Below, piece after piece: positions 1 through 7,293 of a DNA stretch of 57,367 bases. A program made the position numbers and the translations under genes. The notes under the pieces are model-generated. The model searched no databases. It was not told the origin of the DNA and saw only the letters and a list, made by a program, of their open reading frames with translations. Every line of letters starts with the position of its first letter. Position 1 is the stretch's first letter. This DNA comes from Methylococcaceae bacterium (GTDB lineage: Bacteria > Pseudomonadota > Gammaproteobacteria > Methylococcales > Methylomonadaceae): the NCBI GenBank assembly GCA_030627205.1, contig DAOUSN010000010.1:1-57367 (forward strand), given 5' to 3'.

Positions 1-164
1 TACAATAAATATTCTAAAAAATATTTAAACCTAGTTTCTCCTTCGTACAACATGCCCTCTTGAAATATTTCAGCATAAATAGGATATCCAAATTTTATAT
101 AAGGCGTTAAGAAAAAGAAGTAAAATAGCATAAACAAAATAAATAAAATTATTTTCGTTACCAC
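1..164 (-). CDS. Partial hypothetical membrane protein (N-terminus only)
   Basis: An open frame starts at a GTG at 164 and runs off the window edge without a stop (54 codons visible). A GGAG motif lies 8 bases before the GTG and an in-frame stop lies just upstream, which supports this start. The first 20 residues are strongly hydrophobic and rich in Phe and Leu, so a signal anchor or membrane segment is likely; a more polar stretch with EIFQEGMLYEGETRF follows. It lies 58 bases downstream of the DUF2063 gene on the same strand and could be the last gene of the copper-RiPP operon, where a DoxX-type membrane protein is often found. I do not see a DoxX signature in the visible part, so the product is unknown. 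Confidence 0.45.
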   Translation of the reverse strand, partial: MVTKIILFILFMLFYFFFLTPYIKFGYPIYAEIFQEGMLYEGETRFKYFLEYLL

Positions 165-222
165 TACTTAAGCTCCAGAAACCATATAAAAATAATCTTT
201 TTAAATTAGGTAGATTTAAATA

Positions 223-999
223 TTATTTGATAGAAAAAAGCACCCCCTTTGCTATCAAATTTTGGATTGTTTCTAATCCATTATTAATTAAGCTGTTGGT
301 ATCAGTTAGATTCATTTCTGCTGCAATTTGTTGTAGACATGTTTGAACTGAAATAGCCGAATTTTCCTCTAGCAATTGAAATAATCTAAAAGTAACTGGA
401 GTGGTTTGAATAAAATTAACCTCATCATCCCAATCACGATAAACAATTAAATAACTAGCTTGTGTAGGTATTTCTGAGGGTAAAAAGTCAGGTGATATTT
501 TTTGAACAGGATATTGGTAAGCTAGTGACCATGCTAAAGGTGATATTTTAAGTGATTGCTGTAACAAATCACCGCACGGTTCAACAAAAGCAGGTAATGA
601 TTCTTTAGAAATAGACAAGGCCATTTCAACCCATTCATAATGGGCTAATTCTAACATAAATGGATAATCATTCGGATTATCACGTTCATTTTGTAAGTAG
701 GCTAAAAACTCTTCTGGAATTTCAGAAAAATAAGGCGATTCACTGGAATGATGGGAAAAAAAATCTTGTGCTAATTCAAACCATTGAGCATCGTTTAGAA
801 TTTTTTTTAAAACAGGAAAGTTGTTACTTAAAAACCCTGAAACATTATTAAAGAAAAGTTCTCTATAAGTATCCATCCGTTGTTGTTTAACATCTGCAGG
901 TACAGGATTATTAAAAGGGTCTTTAATATAAGCAACAAATTCAAGTTGTTTGGCTTTAAAATCTACATTTTGTAATAGTTTAGGCTGACAATTTTTCAT
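223..999 (-). CDS. hvfC: DUF2063 protein, HvfC/BufC-type partner of the MNIO enzyme
   Basis: This protein of about 258 residues belongs to the DUF2063 family, the substrate-recognition partner of DUF692/MNIO enzymes in bufferin and HvfABC-type RiPP pathways. The family pattern is clear in the first 110 residues: KDPFNNPVPADV, an RMDTYREL block, FLSNNFPVLKKIL and SPYFSEIPEEFLAYL. The C-terminal half carries the usual winged-helix-like tail. I start at the ATG at 999, because a GGAG lies just before it; an upstream GTG at 1008 would add three residues. The gene overlaps the end of the MNIO gene by about 20 bases, so the two are translationally coupled. Its role is inferred to be presenting the precursor at 1935-2456 to the MNIO enzyme. 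Confidence 0.85.
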   Translation of the reverse strand: MKNCQPKLLQNVDFKAKQLEFVAYIKDPFNNPVPADVKQQRMDTYRELFFNNVSGFLSNNFPVLKKILNDAQWFELAQDFFSHHSSESPYFSEIPEEFLAYLQNERDNPNDYPFMLELAHYEWVEMALSISKESLPAFVEPCGDLLQQSLKISPLAWSLAYQYPVQKISPDFLPSEIPTQASYLIVYRDWDDEVNFIQTTPVTFRLFQLLEENSAISVQTCLQQIAAEMNLTDTNSLINNGLETIQNLIAKGVLFSIK

Positions 1000-1831
1000 G
1001 CTCAACACTCCACGAATTTTGTATGGTTTTAATGGTTTTAACTTCTTTCACTAATTCTTCTAAGCTTGGAATATTAAAATCACGCTCTAAAAGTGTAGGA
1101 AAAACACCATAGAGTTCATACGCTTTACCTAATAACTTCCACACTGGATCAATAATGGTTGCGCCATGGGTATCAACTAGAAAGTCATCAGCCTCTACAT
1201 AATGACCTGCAATATGTGCGTAAGCAATACGTTTAGTAGGAATAGCTTTTAAAAATTCTTCCGCATCATAACCATGATTAACACTATTGACGTAGATATT
1301 ATTAATATCTAGTAAAATATCACAATCAGCTTCATTGATAACTGCATTAAAAAAATCAATTTCATTCATTTCTTTGCCTGGTTCGGCATAATAAGAAACA
1401 TTTTCGATGGCTATTTTTTGCTCAAGAATTTCTTGTACACGTTTGATACGGTTAGCAACATGAATCACTGCTTCACTAGTAAAAGGAATAGGCATTAAAT
1501 CATATAAATGTCCTTGTGAACTACAATAACTTAAATGTTCACTGTAAAACTTTATTTGATGTTCGCCCATAAAATCTTTAAGTTGATGAATAAAAACTTC
1601 ATCTAATGGGTCGGTGCTACCGATAGACAGTGATAAACCATGACAAATAAAATCATAACGTTCGGTCATTGAACGAAATTGTTTCCCAAGTTTACCGCCA
1701 ATAGGAATCCAGTTTTCAGGGGCAATTTCATAAAAGTCTACATCTGATGTAGGGTTATCAATAATATCAGTTAAGAAAGAACGTCTTAAACCAAGACCTG
1801 AACCTTGAACAAGATTGAGTGTTGTGTCCAT
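980..1831 (-). CDS. hvfB: MNIO (DUF692) family multinuclear iron oxidative enzyme, HvfB/BufB type
   Basis: A TIM-barrel DUF692 enzyme of the family that uses two or three iron ions and oxygen to modify Cys residues of RiPP precursors (into oxazolone/thioamide or thiooxazole groups in the studied members). Metal-ligand motifs are visible in order: ICHGLSLSIG, FYSEHLSYCS, IAIENVSYY, DILLDINNIYVN, AHIAGHY, VDTHGATI and LLERDFNIP. The longer frame starts at 1864, but no ribosome site precedes it; the ATG at 1831 has an AAGG nearby and begins MDTTLNLVQGSGLGLRR, as family members usually do, so I use it (283 residues). Its neighbours are the Cys-rich precursor upstream and the DUF2063 partner downstream. 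MbnB of methanobactin synthesis is a relative, but the precursor here is of the EGKCG type. Confidence 0.92.
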   Translation of the reverse strand: MDTTLNLVQGSGLGLRRSFLTDIIDNPTSDVDFYEIAPENWIPIGGKLGKQFRSMTERYDFICHGLSLSIGSTDPLDEVFIHQLKDFMGEHQIKFYSEHLSYCSSQGHLYDLMPIPFTSEAVIHVANRIKRVQEILEQKIAIENVSYYAEPGKEMNEIDFFNAVINEADCDILLDINNIYVNSVNHGYDAEEFLKAIPTKRIAYAHIAGHYVEADDFLVDTHGATIIDPVWKLLGKAYELYGVFPTLLERDFNIPSLEELVKEVKTIKTIQNSWSVEHEKLSA

Positions 1832-1934
1832 TTGAACGCCTTTTTTGATTAGAGCGACAGGCATGATTTGTCTGTCGCTATCTTAGGATAAAGATAAACT
1901 AACGATTAAATATTAGTTATCCATTTAGTTGGGA

Positions 1935-2456
1935 TTACTTTTTATCAATTTTTTTATCAACTTTCGTATTAACTTTTTTATCAACTTTCTTTTTATCCAT
2001 ACCACACTTGCCTTCTTTACCTTTCATCATTTCGCCGCATTTTCCTTCTTGGCCTTTTTTCATTTTGCCATTTTTCATCATGCTGCCGCATTTGGCTTCA
2101 CCGCATTTACCTTCCGTATCTTTAGATTTTCCTTTGCAATTTTTTTTCATACCACATTTGCCTTCCTTGCCCTTCATCATGTCGCCGCATTTTCCTTCTT
2201 GACCTTTTTTCATTTTGCCATCTTTCATCATATTGCCGCACTTGCCTTCACCACAAGATCCATCTACTTTTTTAGATTTAGCATTTTTATTTTCATTTTT
2301 AGCAGGTGTGGTTGTTTTAGTATCAACGGCTGCAAGCTGCATGTAACCATCAGATAACTCAGTAACTGAAAATGGATTTGTATCAGCTTGTGCTGTTGTA
2401 GCACTAAAAGCAGAAATGATAGCAGTACTGATAATTGAAACTTTTAATTTTTCCAT
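1935..2456 (-). CDS. hvfA: Cys-rich EGKCG-repeat RiPP precursor, HvfA/bufferin-like
   Basis: A 173-residue secreted precursor. Residues 1-24 are a signal peptide ending AQA. The core has six EGKCG motifs (residues 70-74, 87-91, 98-102, 115-119, 137-141, 148-152), one EAKCG (120-124) and one DGSCG (65-69), in a Lys/Met/Gly-rich setting. Residues 70-103 and 120-153 are a tandem copy of each other, with 30 of 34 residues identical. EGKCG motifs are known substrates of MNIO enzymes, and the modified product binds Cu(I) in studied systems; export to the periplasm as a copper buffer is therefore the inferred role. The tail is a Lys/Asp-rich low-complexity stretch with KVDKK repeats. The MNIO gene follows about 100 bases downstream. 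Confidence 0.88.
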   Translation of the reverse strand: MEKLKVSIISTAIISAFSATTAQADTNPFSVTELSDGYMQLAAVDTKTTTPAKNENKNAKSKKVDGSCGEGKCGNMMKDGKMKKGQEGKCGDMMKGKEGKCGMKKNCKGKSKDTEGKCGEAKCGSMMKNGKMKKGQEGKCGEMMKGKEGKCGMDKKKVDKKVNTKVDKKIDKK

Positions 2457-2521
2457 AATAAATATCTCTCATAAATGTAAGGTTAATAAGTCAAGTTATT
2501 GTTATTATTGTTACTTGACAC

Positions 2522-2545
2522 CGTACCTCAAGCCTTTAAGGTACG
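2522..2545. other. Hairpin between nth and the RiPP precursor
   Basis: CGTACCT and AGGTACG form a 7-bp perfect stem around a 10-base loop. It lies downstream of nth and upstream of the precursor gene, both on the minus strand. No T-run follows it, so it is not a standard intrinsic terminator. It could be a weak terminator, an mRNA-stability hairpin or an operator for the precursor promoter. Confidence 0.3.
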
Positions 2546-2585
2546 CAAATGGATTGTACCTTATATAGTGCTTTAATTACTAATA

Positions 2586-3221
2586 CTAATTTATTATTTT
2601 TTCTTTATATTCACATAATTCAGTAATAACACAGCTTTGGCAGCGTGGTTTTCTAGCAATACAAGTATAGCGGCCATGTAAAATCAATAAATGATGTGCA
2701 TCATGTTTGTAACTTTTGGGAACGGTTTTTATTAATTTTTTTTCAACTTCCAATACTGTTTTTCCTGTTGCTAGTGGAATTCGATTAGATAATCTAAAAA
2801 TATGAGTATCTACAGCAATTGTTGGTTTTCCAAAAGCGGTATTTAAAATAACATTGGCAGTTTTTCGTCCTACGCCAGCTAAAGCTTCCAAGTCATCCCG
2901 TGTTCTTGGAACTTCTCCCTTATGTTTAGTTAATAATAGTTGACAGAGCTTGATGATATTTGCGGCTTTAGTATTATATAAACCAATGCTTTTGATATAT
3001 ATTTTCAATCCATCAACGCCTAAATCATAAATAGCTTGAGGGGTATTAGCGATAACAAATAATTTAGCCGTTGCTTTATTAACACTTTTATCGGTTGCCT
3101 GTGCGGATAAAACTACAGAAATTAATAATTCAAAATGGCTATTGTAATTTAATTCTGTGGTAGGTTCAGGGATATATAGGGCTAAGGCTTTAAAGATGGC
3201 GAGTCGTTTTTGTTGATTCAT
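2586..3221 (-). CDS. nth: Endonuclease III (DNA glycosylase/AP lyase)
   Basis: A 211-residue base-excision repair enzyme that removes oxidised pyrimidines and cuts the backbone at abasic sites. The helix-hairpin-helix LEALAGVGRKTANVIL carries catalytic Lys120, and the Gly/Pro-rich loop TIAVDTHIFRL carries catalytic Asp138, both at the same numbers as in the E. coli enzyme. The C-terminal [4Fe-4S] cluster ligands are Cys187, Cys194, Cys197 and Cys203 (spacing C-X6-C-X2-C-X5-C). Length equals that of E. coli Nth. It appears to be transcribed alone, with the CRISPR array directly upstream. Confidence 0.97.
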   Translation of the reverse strand: MNQQKRLAIFKALALYIPEPTTELNYNSHFELLISVVLSAQATDKSVNKATAKLFVIANTPQAIYDLGVDGLKIYIKSIGLYNTKAANIIKLCQLLLTKHKGEVPRTRDDLEALAGVGRKTANVILNTAFGKPTIAVDTHIFRLSNRIPLATGKTVLEVEKKLIKTVPKSYKHDAHHLLILHGRYTCIARKPRCQSCVITELCEYKEKIIN

Positions 3222-3251
3222 GAATTTAGATTGAACCTTTTAATATATGCA

Positions 3252-3399
3252 CTTCTAAGCTGCCTGTGCGGCAGTGAACTTAGAATATCTGAATCTATTA
3301 ATCCTCTTTTGCTTCTAAGCTGCCTGTGCGGCAGTGAACAATCCTGATGATTCGAAGTCACTTTATAGGATCTTCTAAGCTGCCTGTGCGGCAGTGAAC
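3252..3399 (-). CRISPR. Orphan mini-CRISPR array with type I-F repeats (3 repeats, 2 spacers)
   Basis: Three identical 28-bp repeats lie at 3252-3279, 3312-3339 and 3372-3399, separated by two different 32-bp spacers (3280-3311 and 3340-3371); the 60-bp period is exact. Read on the minus strand, the repeat begins GTTCACTGCCGCACAGGCAG and ends CTTAGAAG, which matches the type I-F consensus with its internal palindrome CTGCC...GGCAG. By the usual orientation, the leader would lie at higher coordinates, in the AT-rich stretch 3400-3800. No cas gene is in the window. The array sits in the gap between nth and the channel gene. Confidence 0.93.
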
Positions 3400-3804
3400 T
3401 AGGCGGTTATCCTAAAAAAGATAACTAATACAGGAGTATACACTAAATTTTCCAGTTTGACCATCCAAAATTTCATGAACTGTAACCACTTGATTATTAA
3501 TAGTTTTTTAATGGGCTAAAAAATAAAGGTCAAAAAGGCAATTTTTTGAATCTAAGCTAATCAACAATATATTAATCTTTAATTTTTTATTAAAAATATT
3601 ATACTTGATGGTTAATCAGAGAAAAAGTGACTGACCCAACCCACTTTTTCACCAAATGAAATGCAATAATTACCTAGAATTGCTAAAAATAATACGAAAA
3701 TACTTTTTTATAGTAGAATTACAAAGAAGTTAAGAAGTAGCTAGTTTCTAAACCTAGTTAACTAACTAACTATTATACAGAAAAAAGAGCAAGGTGTTAA
3801 TTTT
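3400..3804. other. AT-rich gap with a hairpin; possible CRISPR leader
   Basis: No convincing gene lies in these 405 bases. The part next to the array (3400-3600) is where a minus-strand CRISPR leader is expected. A 9-bp perfect inverted repeat, GAAAAAGTG at 3621-3629 and CACTTTTTC at 3642-3650, surrounds a 12-base loop; no long T-run follows on either strand. The remainder should hold the promoter of the MscS-type gene at 3805. Confidence 0.35.
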
Positions 3805-5658
3805 ATGATCCGAAGATTAATTTTTTTATTAATACTATTATCTAGTCTTTTAGTTAATGCTGAAACAAAATTAAAGTCACAAACAATTATTAATAAAATA
3901 GAGCATCTTAATGAGTTGAATAGATCTTTATTAATACGCGGAAATGATAATAAAATTGATGCTTTACTCAATCAACAAAATCAATTATTAAATGATTTAA
4001 TATTACAGTTAAAATCTACTGCTGTAGAAGAATTACCTATAAATATTGATAAAAAACGAATAAATTTTTTAAAAAATCGTATTCATATAAATAAAGAAAA
4101 GAATAATCTATTGGCAGTGCAACGAGATGAATTTAAATGGAAGTTTTATCAAGCACAACAACAAACTTATAATTTCATTGCTTATTTAATTGAAGCTACA
4201 CGTAATTATAAAAGCTCCGAAAAGATTGTAAAATATGCCGAACAAGCACTTATTGAAAATGATGAACAACGTAAACTCATTATCCTACCAGAGTCTCAAT
4301 CGTCAATTATTTATAAGGAACTTAAGGAAAACTATATTGAGTTTCAGATTGTCAACGATACCTATAGGGGGGTTTTAGGTCATATAGTTAATAATTCAGA
4401 GACAATATCAACAAGACATTGGTTACAAAAAGTTACTCTAAATGCAATGATTACTTATGTCAATCACTTTGAAATTATCACTCCTATTAATTATAAATTA
4501 TCACCATTAAAAATTGATGTGGGAGGTACTTTATTATCAATTATAATTGTTTCCTTAGTGTATCTTTGTCATCCGTTTGTATTTAAGTTTACAAGTTGTA
4601 TTGTTGAAACTTATATTTTAGATCCTAGAGCAGATCATCAGGAATTAATTTATCATGAAATTCGTAAACCTTTAAGAGTTTTATTGATATTTTTTGGGTT
4701 AGATTTAGCAACTTATGCTTTTTTCTATAAAAATGATTATAGACTATTAATTGAAAATATTACCTTTGTTATCTACTCTGTTATTTATGCCTGGTTTTTC
4801 TTTAAATTATTAGATAGTGTTGCATTGTTACATATTAGAAAAATTAGTCAGGCTAACAAAGAGTTAAGAAAAGAATTGTTTAACCTAGGAAGGCAAGCTA
4901 TCAAATGGTTAATATTCATTATAGTGGTAGCCTTATGTTTAAAACACTTTGGCATTAATATTATTGCCATTGTTTCAACCTTAGGTATCGGTGGTTTAGC
5001 TTTTGCTTTAGCCGCTAAAGATACTTTATCTAATTTATTCGGTGGGATTACGATTTTATTTGATAATATTTTCAGGATGGGAGATTGGGTAAAAATTGAT
5101 AATGCTGAAGGTACGGTTGCAGAAATTGGATTGCGAAGTACAACAATTAGAACTTTTGATAATGCGTTAATTACCATCCCTAATGCTCTTGTTTCTGTTT
5201 CTAGTGTGAAAAATTGGAGTAGACGTTCTGTTGGTAGACGCATAAAAATGTATATTGGTATTACTTATGAGAGTGACATGAAAGATATACGTCAAGCCCT
5301 AAACGATATACGTGAAATGTTACAAAATCATGAGGGGGTGGCTAATTCTAAATCTCCAATGCAAAGTAAAAAAAAACGGAGTTTTCTATTTTCTTCACAA
5401 GAAGATACTCAAGGAATTAAAAATACTCAGTTAGTTTTTATGGATAAATACAACGATTTCTCTATTGATATTTTAATTTATTGCTTTTCAAAAACGGTAA
5501 ATTGGAAAGAATGGTTAACAGTTAAAGAAGATATATTATTTAAAGTTGCTGCTATTTTACAAAAAAATAACTTAGAATTTGCTTATCCAACTGAAGTTAG
5601 AATTAATCGGAGTGAATCGGTAAATTTACAAACTGGATTGTCAACAGATGAACTATAA
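3805..5658 (+). CDS. MscS-family mechanosensitive ion channel with large periplasmic domain
   Basis: A 617-residue inner-membrane channel that would release solutes under osmotic down-shock. Residues 1-19 form a signal peptide. Residues 20-230 are a polar, helical periplasmic domain. Membrane segments lie near 237-260, 290-308, 315-336 and 362-420. The last includes the pore-lining helix with Gly/Ala packing (STLGIGGLAFALAAKDTLSN), followed by the MscS beta domain (FDNIFRMGDWVKIDNAEGTV and IPNALVSVSSVKNWSRR). A basic, low-complexity insert lies near 510-535. The size and periplasmic domain are closer to the YbdG/MscM-like and YjeP-like groups than to small MscS. The gene stands alone in its own transcription unit. 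Confidence 0.9.
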   Translation: MIRRLIFLLILLSSLLVNAETKLKSQTIINKIEHLNELNRSLLIRGNDNKIDALLNQQNQLLNDLILQLKSTAVEELPINIDKKRINFLKNRIHINKEKNNLLAVQRDEFKWKFYQAQQQTYNFIAYLIEATRNYKSSEKIVKYAEQALIENDEQRKLIILPESQSSIIYKELKENYIEFQIVNDTYRGVLGHIVNNSETISTRHWLQKVTLNAMITYVNHFEIITPINYKLSPLKIDVGGTLLSIIIVSLVYLCHPFVFKFTSCIVETYILDPRADHQELIYHEIRKPLRVLLIFFGLDLATYAFFYKNDYRLLIENITFVIYSVIYAWFFFKLLDSVALLHIRKISQANKELRKELFNLGRQAIKWLIFIIVVALCLKHFGINIIAIVSTLGIGGLAFALAAKDTLSNLFGGITILFDNIFRMGDWVKIDNAEGTVAEIGLRSTTIRTFDNALITIPNALVSVSSVKNWSRRSVGRRIKMYIGITYESDMKDIRQALNDIREMLQNHEGVANSKSPMQSKKKRSFLFSSQEDTQGIKNTQLVFMDKYNDFSIDILIYCFSKTVNWKEWLTVKEDILFKVAAILQKNNLEFAYPTEVRINRSESVNLQTGLSTDEL

Positions 5659-5722
5659 AAGTTGATAGTCATTTTAAAATAAGGGATAATTAAGAATTCA
5701 CAAGTATTTAAGTTTATTTACT

Positions 5723-6103
5723 ATGCAAACCACAATGCTTAAAGCAAAATTACACCGAGCAACCGTCACTCATTCAGAATTAGATTATGAAGGGTCGTGT
5801 GCAATTGATGCCAAGATTTTAGATTTTGCAGGCATTAACGAATACGAGCAAATTCAAATCTATAATATTAATAACGGTGAACGGTTTACTACTTATGCAA
5901 TTCGTGCAGAAGAAAATTCTAAGGTTTTTTCAATCAATGGCGCGGCTGCTCGTCGTGCTTGTCCTGGTGATTTAATTATTATTTGTGCTTTTGCAAGCTT
6001 TGATGAACAAGAACTTGCAGAGTATAGGCCAACCTTGGTTTATTTTGATGAACAGAATAATATCAGCCATTCAAGTCATCAAATTGCGGTTCAAAGTGCA
6101 TAA
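5723..6103 (+). CDS. panD: Aspartate 1-decarboxylase precursor
   Basis: A 126-residue pyruvoyl enzyme that makes beta-alanine from aspartate for pantothenate and coenzyme A synthesis. The self-cleavage site YEGSCAID places the scissile bond between Gly24 and Ser25, giving the pyruvoyl group on the alpha chain. Lys9 ([10 protein letters not shown]), Tyr58-type active-site residues in the RFTTYAI stretch and the NGAAARR loop are conserved. Length equals that of the E. coli protein. The gene is monocistronic and is followed by a clear terminator. Confidence 0.98.
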   Translation: MQTTMLKAKLHRATVTHSELDYEGSCAIDAKILDFAGINEYEQIQIYNINNGERFTTYAIRAEENSKVFSINGAAARRACPGDLIIICAFASFDEQELAEYRPTLVYFDEQNNISHSSHQIAVQSA

Positions 6104-6176
6104 AACTAAAGATGCAGAATATTTATTTATATTAATAGATTAGATAATAAAGTACATTCGGCTAAACTATTATTAG

Positions 6177-6210
6177 AAGGACACTTAACTAAACCTAGGT
6201 GTCCTTTTTT
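6177..6210 (+). terminator. Intrinsic terminator after panD
   Basis: AAGGACAC (6177-6184) pairs with GTGTCCTT (6199-6206) as an 8-bp stem around a 14-base loop, and the stem runs into a T-tract up to 6210. This is a standard rho-independent terminator, separating panD from the rlmH operon. Confidence 0.85.
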
Positions 6211-6244
6211 ATTTTATCAGACCCTTCTTCCTTCTCTGTCTACC

Positions 6245-6712
6245 ATGCAAATACAACTTATTTCTGTAGGAAAAAAAATGCCGCATTGGGTTGAGCAAGG
6301 TTATGCTGAATACGCAAAACGATTACCTAAAGCTTGTGAATTATGTTTAAAAGAAATTCCTGCTGGAAAACGTGGTAAAAATAGTGATATTCAGCGAATT
6401 ATTAACCGTGAAGGTGAACAAATGTTAGCAGCAATTCCTGCTAGATCTATGGTTATTAGCCTTGATAGTCAAGGTAAGCCTTGGTCAACAGTGGAATTAT
6501 CACGTAATCTCAAAACTTGGTTGGCAAGTGGACAGAATCTAGCCTTATTAATCGGCGGGCCAGAAGGTCTTGCTGATGAGGTGAAGATTCGCGCTCAACA
6601 ATCATGGAGTTTGTCTAATTTAACCTTTCCACATCCGATAGTTCGTGTTTTGGTTGCTGAACAAATTTATCGTAGCTGGAGTTTATTGCAAAATTACCCT
6701 TATCATCGCTAA
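6245..6712 (+). CDS. rlmH: 23S rRNA pseudouridine-1915 N3-methyltransferase
   Basis: A 155-residue SPOUT-class methyltransferase that methylates pseudouridine 1915 in helix 69 of 23S rRNA, using S-adenosylmethionine. The trefoil-knot SAM site LALLIGGPEGL and the C-terminal block VRVLVAEQIYRSWSLL with the closing NYPYHR are diagnostic. Length is the same as in E. coli. The gene ends two bases before maf and starts a four-gene run (rlmH-maf-rng-yhdP). The common partner rsfS is not here; panD lies upstream instead, beyond a terminator. Confidence 0.98.
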   Translation: MQIQLISVGKKMPHWVEQGYAEYAKRLPKACELCLKEIPAGKRGKNSDIQRIINREGEQMLAAIPARSMVISLDSQGKPWSTVELSRNLKTWLASGQNLALLIGGPEGLADEVKIRAQQSWSLSNLTFPHPIVRVLVAEQIYRSWSLLQNYPYHR

Positions 6713-6714
6713 TT

Positions 6715-7293
6715 ATGACTGCACAAATTATTTTAGCCTCAAGTTCACCTAGACGCGCCGAACTATTAACCCAATTAGGGGTCAATTATGAAGTATGTCA
6801 TGTTGATATTGATGAAACCCCTTTTCAAAATGAGTTAGCTGTTGATTATGTACAACGTGTTGCTGCTGAAAAATCAGCTGCATCGACTAACTTAAAGAAC
6901 TCAGGATTGCCTATATTAGCCGCAGATACCGCAGTTATTTTAAATAATCAGATTATGGGAAAACCTGAAAACCAAGATCATGCTGCACAAATGTTAAGTA
7001 GTTTATCTGGAACAACTCATCAGGTTTATAGTGCAATCTCATTTAGAGGCAAACAACATTGGCAACGGGTTAATATTACCGAAGTTACTTTTAGAGTAAT
7101 TCAACCGGTTGAAATTGCAGCTTATTGGAGAACCCTAGAACCTTATGATAAAGCTGGTGGGTATGCTATTCAAGGGTTAGGGAGTATTTTTATTGAATCA
7201 ATTAAAGGTAGTTTTTCAGCAGTAATGGGTTTGCCGCTTTTTGAAACCGCCGAACTTTTAACTAAACAGGGAATAAAAGTCATCCATGAGTGA
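6715..7293 (+). CDS. maf: Maf-family nucleoside triphosphate pyrophosphatase (dTTP/UTPase, YhdE type)
   Basis: A 192-residue house-cleaning pyrophosphatase. The substrate loop SSSPRR (residues 9-14), the KS pair in AAEKSAA, the catalytic AADTAVI block (Asp71) and GKPENQDHAAQML are in order. The AADT sequence and the position directly before rng favour the dTTP/UTP-specific YhdE group over the m7GTP-specific YceF group. It overlaps rng by 8 bases (ATG of rng inside the end of maf), so the two are translationally coupled, as in enterobacteria. Confidence 0.95.
   Translation: MTAQIILASSSPRRAELLTQLGVNYEVCHVDIDETPFQNELAVDYVQRVAAEKSAASTNLKNSGLPILAADTAVILNNQIMGKPENQDHAAQMLSSLSGTTHQVYSAISFRGKQHWQRVNITEVTFRVIQPVEIAAYWRTLEPYDKAGGYAIQGLGSIFIESIKGSFSAVMGLPLFETAELLTKQGIKVIHE

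Noticed and set aside
980-1831. MNIO enzyme read as MbnB of a methanobactin locus
   Set aside because: MbnB has an MbnC partner and a short methanobactin precursor; here the partner is DUF2063 and the precursor has EGKCG repeats, which is the HvfABC/bufferin layout.
1929-2357. Open frame on the plus strand, rich in Phe and His, opposite the EGKCG precursor
   Set aside because: It is the mirror of a Lys/Met/Gly-rich repeat gene; composition is extreme, no ribosome site precedes it, and the minus-strand frame has a signal peptide and conserved motifs.
3621-3650. Hairpin considered as a small RNA gene or terminator
   Set aside because: There is a 9-bp stem but no T-run, no flanking promoter pattern and no further structure; a function cannot be supported.
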